This document shows, piece by piece, positions 4,422-7,462 of a stretch of DNA of 7,462 nt. The stretch lies in NCBI GenBank assembly GCA_938036845.1, contig CALHWA010000060.1:1-7462 (forward strand), written 5' to 3'. A model generated the notes under the pieces. That model had not been told where the DNA came from and ran no database searches. It saw only the letters and a list, made by a program, of their open reading frames with translations. The DNA is from an uncultured Candidatus Saccharibacteria bacterium. Its GTDB lineage: Bacteria; Patescibacteriota; Saccharimonadia; Saccharimonadales; Saccharimonadaceae. Position 1 is the first letter of the stretch. Each line of letters opens with the position of its first letter. The translations under genes were made by a program, and so were the position numbers.

Positions 4422-6797
4422 ATGAGCAAACACACACAACTAGTCATCGTCGAGAGCCCAGCCAAGGCCAAGACAATTGAGCGCTACCTGGGCGAGGAAT
4501 ATCAGGTGCTCTCGAGCGTAGGGCACATTCGCGCCATCCCCAAAAAGACCAAGGATGGGCAGCCGCCGATCGATATTAAGAATGACTTCAAGACCGTCTA
4601 CGAGATCGACCCAGACAAGAAAAAGGTGATTACCGAGCTCAAGAAGGCCGTGAAGGCGGTTGGAGCGGATAATGTGTGGCTCGCAACCGATGAAGACCGC
4701 GAAGGGGAGGCAATTGCCTGGCACCTGTGCGAAGTCCTTGGCCTAGACCCACAGCGTACCAAGCGCATTACCTTCCACGAGATCACTAAGCCCGCCATCG
4801 AGGCAGCCATCAAACAACCTCGCACCGTAGATATGCAGCTCGTGGAGGCACAGCAGGCACGGCAGATCCTCGACCGTATCGTGGGTTTCGAGCTGAGCCC
4901 TGTGGTGTGGCGCAAGGTGCCAGGTGGCAAATCAGCTGGCCGCGTGCAAAGCCCAGCGGTCCGCCTGCTTGTGGAGCGTGAGCGTGAGATTCGCGACTTT
5001 GCGAGTAGTGCACAGTTCCGCGTAACGGCGCATTTTGTCGTAGATGGCGAGGAGCTCAAGGCTGAGCTCAAGCAGCGCTTCGACAGCGAGCAAGCCGCCC
5101 ACGACTTCTTGACGGGGCTGAGTGGTGCTCGTTTCACCGTCAGTAGCATTACCAAGACACCGAGCACGCGCAACCCCGCTGCACCATTTACCACCAGTAC
5201 CCTCCAGCAGGAGGCCAATAGTAAGCTCGGCATGGGCAGCCGCGCTACCATGGCGAGTGCCCAGAAACTCTACCAAGAGGGGCTCATCACCTATATGCGT
5301 ACTGATAGCGTCAATCTCAGCCGTCAGGCCATTGCCGCAAGCCGCACATACATTACTCAGCACTTTGGTGCCGACTATTCACACAGTCGCACCTTCACCA
5401 CGAAGTCGGCTGGTGCCCAAGAGGCTCACGAAGCCATCCGCCCGACCGATATCGCCCGCGAATCCGTCGCTGGCAGTAGCTACGACCAAAAGCTCTACGA
5501 CCTCATCCGCCGGCGCACCCTAGCCAGCCAAATGGCCGCTGCGAAGCTAGAGAACACCACCATTACCATCAGTATCGACAGCACACAGCTGAGGCTAGAG
5601 AAGACACTCGTCTTTGAGGCAAAGGGTCAGACAGTGCTGTTTGATGGCTTTTTGCGTGTCTATGGCGGTAAGGATTCGACCATCCTGCCATCAGTCAGCC
5701 AGCACACCACCCTTGAGCTTACACAGGCCGAGGCGCGGCAGGTCTTTGCCCGCCCACCAGCGCGCTATACCGAGGGGACGCTCGTCAAGAAGCTTGAGGA
5801 GCTTGGTATTGGTCGGCCCAGCACCTACGCCACCATCATGAACACCATCCAGACTCGTGGCTATGCCGAGCGAGGCGAGAGTGAAGGTGAACCACGCGAT
5901 GTCATCGTCCTGGAGCGCAGCGGTGAGACACCGAGCGACAATACCCCTGTTGTCACTCGCCGCATCGTCCAAGAAAAAACTGGTGCTACCCGTGGCAAGC
6001 TACTGCCCACCCCAGCGGGCGAGCTAATCGCGGGCTTTTTGACGAACCATTTCGACCCCATTATTGACTATGGCTTCACCGCCCGCGTCGAGACCGATTT
6101 CGATGACATCGCCGCCAGTAAGCTCGCGCGCAATGCCATGCTGCGCCAATTTTACGAGCCCTTCCACGAGCTCATCGAAAAATCCGGCGACATCGACCGC
6201 AGCACCGTTGGCGCACACCGCGAGGTTGGTACCCACCCCAAGACTGGCAAGCCGATCTTCGCCCGCTTTGGGCGCTTTGGGCCGATGCTCCAGCTAGGTA
6301 GCAGCGAGGACAAGACGACCAAGCCACAGTTTGCGCCGCTCCCCAAGGGTGAGCGCATCGAGACCGTCACGCTCGAGCAAGCCCTCAAGGCCTTCGAGCT
6401 GCCGCGCACCGTTGGCACCACCGAGGATGGTCAGACCATCAAGGCAAACGTCGGGCGCTTTGGGCCGTATATTCAGGTAGGCAAGCTCTATGTGAGCCTC
6501 AAGGAGCACGACCCGCGCGAGATCACCGAGGCCGAGGCTCGCGTGCTCTACGCCGCCAAGCTCAAGGCCGAGGCAGAGAAGCACATCGCCGATTTTGGCA
6601 CCATCAAGATCCTCAAGGGGCGCTGGGGGCCATATGTAACTGACGGCAAGACGAACGCACGTGTGCCCAAGGATACTGATCCAACAACTCTCGATGAGGC
6701 GCAAGCCCGCGAAATCTTGGCCGCCGCACCACCCAAACGTGGCCGGCGCAAGGCCACAACTCGCACCACCACCACGCGTAAGAAGCGCACCGCCTAG
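4422..6797 (+). CDS. topA: DNA topoisomerase I (type IA)
   Basis: Relaxes negative supercoils by cutting and passing one DNA strand through a 5'-phosphotyrosine intermediate. The 791-aa protein starts with the TOPRIM domain: [12 protein letters not shown] (7-18) with Glu11, and [15 protein letters not shown] (88-102) with the metal-binding Asp90, Asp92 and Glu94. [17 protein letters not shown] (171-187) follows. The catalytic tyrosine is Tyr291 in [12 protein letters not shown], and HEAIRPT (336-342) and [12 protein letters not shown] (461-472) are also conserved. Residues about 484-527 form an insertion between YAERG and the [10 protein letters not shown] strand. The C-terminus carries about three Topo_C repeats, marked by [13 protein letters not shown] (614-626), [15 protein letters not shown] (676-690) and LKGRWGPYV (731-739), then a Lys/Arg/Thr-rich tail (771-791). 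The four-cysteine zinc fingers of E. coli TopA are absent. The start ATG at 4422 has no strong Shine-Dalgarno sequence; TATAAC (4399-4404) may be a second -10, giving an 11-nt leader. Transcription ends at the hairpin at 6816. Confidence 0.97.
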   Translation: MSKHTQLVIVESPAKAKTIERYLGEEYQVLSSVGHIRAIPKKTKDGQPPIDIKNDFKTVYEIDPDKKKVITELKKAVKAVGADNVWLATDEDREGEAIAWHLCEVLGLDPQRTKRITFHEITKPAIEAAIKQPRTVDMQLVEAQQARQILDRIVGFELSPVVWRKVPGGKSAGRVQSPAVRLLVEREREIRDFASSAQFRVTAHFVVDGEELKAELKQRFDSEQAAHDFLTGLSGARFTVSSITKTPSTRNPAAPFTTSTLQQEANSKLGMGSRATMASAQKLYQEGLITYMRTDSVNLSRQAIAASRTYITQHFGADYSHSRTFTTKSAGAQEAHEAIRPTDIARESVAGSSYDQKLYDLIRRRTLASQMAAAKLENTTITISIDSTQLRLEKTLVFEAKGQTVLFDGFLRVYGGKDSTILPSVSQHTTLELTQAEARQVFARPPARYTEGTLVKKLEELGIGRPSTYATIMNTIQTRGYAERGESEGEPRDVIVLERSGETPSDNTPVVTRRIVQEKTGATRGKLLPTPAGELIAGFLTNHFDPIIDYGFTARVETDFDDIAASKLARNAMLRQFYEPFHELIEKSGDIDRSTVGAHREVGTHPKTGKPIFARFGRFGPMLQLGSSEDKTTKPQFAPLPKGERIETVTLEQALKAFELPRTVGTTEDGQTIKANVGRFGPYIQVGKLYVSLKEHDPREITEAEARVLYAAKLKAEAEKHIADFGTIKILKGRWGPYVTDGKTNARVPKDTDPTTLDEAQAREILAAAPPKRGRRKATTRTTTTRKKRTA

Positions 6798-6815
6798 CCT
6801 GGCGACCTCTCATAT

Positions 6816-6849
6816 ACCAGCGGCTCCTCTGTATCGGCCGCTGGTTTTT
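6816..6849 (+). terminator. Intrinsic terminator of topA
   Basis: ACCAGCGGC (6816-6824) and GCCGCTGGT (6837-6845) form a perfect GC-rich 9-bp stem with a 12-nt loop, followed by TTTTT. It lies 18 nt after the topA stop codon and separates topA from the regulator gene. Confidence 0.9.
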
Positions 6850-6957
6850 CTATGCCAGCCCGCATTGCTGCGAGCCCGTCAACTGCCCCGTCATGCTCGC
6901 CACATCACTTGCAAATGAAAAGCCTCAAAAAATTGTTTACCATAAGCGTAAAGTGTG

Positions 6958-6966
6958 TGCTATAAT
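6958..6966 (+). promoter_or_regulatory. Upstream promoter P1 of the sigma-like gene (extended -10)
   Basis: TGCTATAAT is a perfect extended -10. TTTACC (6936-6941) at 19 bp spacing is a possible -35. The predicted start is 6973, exactly the A of an ATG that opens a 26-codon ORF. Confidence 0.55.
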
Positions 6967-6972
6967 AGTTCT

Positions 6973-7053
6973 ATGATGAAACGATTGACTTATATCACCT
7001 ATTATTCTATAATCAAATGTAAGAAGTGCGAGTGGGCATTCGCAAGCAACTGA
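6973..7053 (+). CDS. Possible leaderless upstream ORF, 26 aa
   Basis: ATGATGAAA... codes 26 residues, MMKRLTYITYYSIIKCKKCE then WAFASN, and stops with TGA 22 nt before the sigma-like ATG. It would be translated leaderless from promoter P1, whose predicted start coincides with the ATG. The CKKC pair and the aromatic-rich middle are notable. Against it, the ORF contains all of promoter P2, so its sequence is largely fixed by promoter function, and a chance ORF is the simpler reading. Confidence 0.2.
   Translation: MMKRLTYITYYSIIKCKKCEWAFASN
6985..7013 (+). promoter_or_regulatory. Downstream promoter P2 of the sigma-like gene
   Basis: TTGACT (6985-6990) and a perfect TATAAT (7008-7013) are separated by the ideal 17 bp. 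The predicted start is about 7020, giving a 56-nt leader that contains the Shine-Dalgarno sequence. It is the best consensus promoter in the window. Confidence 0.75.
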
Positions 7054-7062
7054 GAAGGAAAT

Positions 7063-7067
7063 GGAGA
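7063..7067 (+). promoter_or_regulatory. Shine-Dalgarno site that decides the start
   Basis: GGAGA lies 8-9 nt before the ATG at 7076. A second in-frame ATG at 7061 is preceded by AAGGA with only a 1-nt gap, too close for use. This is the only clear Shine-Dalgarno sequence in the window. Confidence 0.6.
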
Positions 7068-7075
7068 ACCGAATC

Positions 7076-7462
7076 ATGAACCAATCAACCAAACAACCAA
7101 CCGAAATTTTTGCCGCGTCGATCGCTACCATCCTTGATGCAGTCGGCGAAGAACATGACCGCGAGCGCGAGATCATCGTGCGTCGCTTTGGCCTCAAAGA
7201 GCGCCGCGAAACGCTTGAGCAGATCGGCGAGCTGCTCGGTATTACGCGCGAGCGTGTCCGCCAGCTCGAGAAAGCCATCGTGGTGCGCCTCAAGCTTGCC
7301 GCCGAAGCAGGTGAGCTAGAGGGCCTACACGACGCCGAGCGTCTCATCATCCGCGACCTCTCCGAGAATGGCCGAGTTGGGCGCGTCTCAGACATCACAC
7401 AGCGCCTGCTAGACGTCGAGACACCGACCGTGCAGCAGCGCGCCCACATTGCCTTCATCGGC
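7076..7462 (+). CDS. Sigma-70 region 4-like HTH DNA-binding protein, 5' part
   Basis: The first 129 codons are present; the gene runs off the right edge. Residues about 27-75 match sigma-70 region 4: the segment REIIVRRFGL (31-40) leads into TLEQIGELLGITRERVRQLE (46-65), the helix-turn-helix that contacts -35 boxes. The usual regions 1-3 before it are missing, since only about 26 residues precede it, so this is not a normal sigma factor. After residue 80 a second helical domain begins (LHDAERLIIRDLSENGRVGR, 84-103), which could be a HARE-HTH/RpoE-like winged helix; this is uncertain because it is cut. A stand-alone region 4 could act as a transcription regulator or as an accessory to RNA polymerase. 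The gene has two promoters, a long leader and the clearest Shine-Dalgarno sequence here, which suggests high and controlled expression. The codons are GC-rich, as in topA. Confidence 0.8.
   Translation, partial: MNQSTKQPTEIFAASIATILDAVGEEHDREREIIVRRFGLKERRETLEQIGELLGITRERVRQLEKAIVVRLKLAAEAGELEGLHDAERLIIRDLSENGRVGRVSDITQRLLDVETPTVQQRAHIAFIG

Noticed and set aside
4598..5251. 217-codon minus-strand ORF inside topA
   Set aside because: A shadow frame of topA: Ser/Arg-rich and without motifs, while the plus frame carries all the topoisomerase I signatures.
6937..7458. 173-codon minus-strand ORF opposite the sigma-like gene
   Set aside because: Ser/Arg-rich shadow translation; the plus strand has an HTH domain, a Shine-Dalgarno sequence and two promoters.

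Overview
The 7.46 kb window looks like chromosomal DNA from a Candidate Phyla Radiation bacterium, most probably Candidatus Saccharibacteria (TM7). This is an inference from the short DprA that starts with a typical '..NP..IAKPP..IHYLGTLP' segment, the topoisomerase I without zinc fingers, and a sigma-region-4-like regulator of a type I associate with that phylum. Genes use the standard code (TAG and TGA as stops), are moderately GC-rich, and are separated by AT-richer spacers carrying clear sigma-70-type promoters. No tRNA, rRNA, transposase or CRISPR array was seen.

Layout. (1) Positions 1-1448, minus strand: the 5' end of a TerC/DUF475-like membrane protein, and a complete 401-aa membrane-anchored trypsin-like serine protease. 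Each has a -10 box only 2-3 nt upstream of the predicted transcript start and start codon, which suggests leaderless mRNAs. (2) Positions 1449-2520: about 1 kb with no convincing large gene. It holds a possible 40-aa ORF, an AT-rich tract, and, at about 2186-2422 on the minus strand, a strongly structured RNA ending in a 13-bp terminator hairpin whose loop can form a pseudoknot. (3) Positions 2521-4140, plus strand: dprA, then 24 nt later a CDP-alcohol phosphatidyltransferase; a perfect 17-bp palindrome lies between them. (4) Positions 4141-4421: a spacer with a promoter and a long-stem structured RNA or leader (4201-4304) that has a competing alternative helix, just upstream of topA. (5) Positions 4422-6797: topA, closed by a textbook intrinsic terminator. 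(6) Positions 6850-7462: tandem promoters and the 5' part of a sigma-region-4-like DNA-binding protein, cut by the window end.

The genes are mainly housekeeping: DNA uptake/recombination (dprA), phospholipid synthesis, supercoiling control (topA) and transcription. The least explained parts are the two structured RNA candidates. Both have G-U wobble pairs that favour one strand, and neither matches an RNA family I recognise (RNase P, tmRNA, SRP and 6S were considered).
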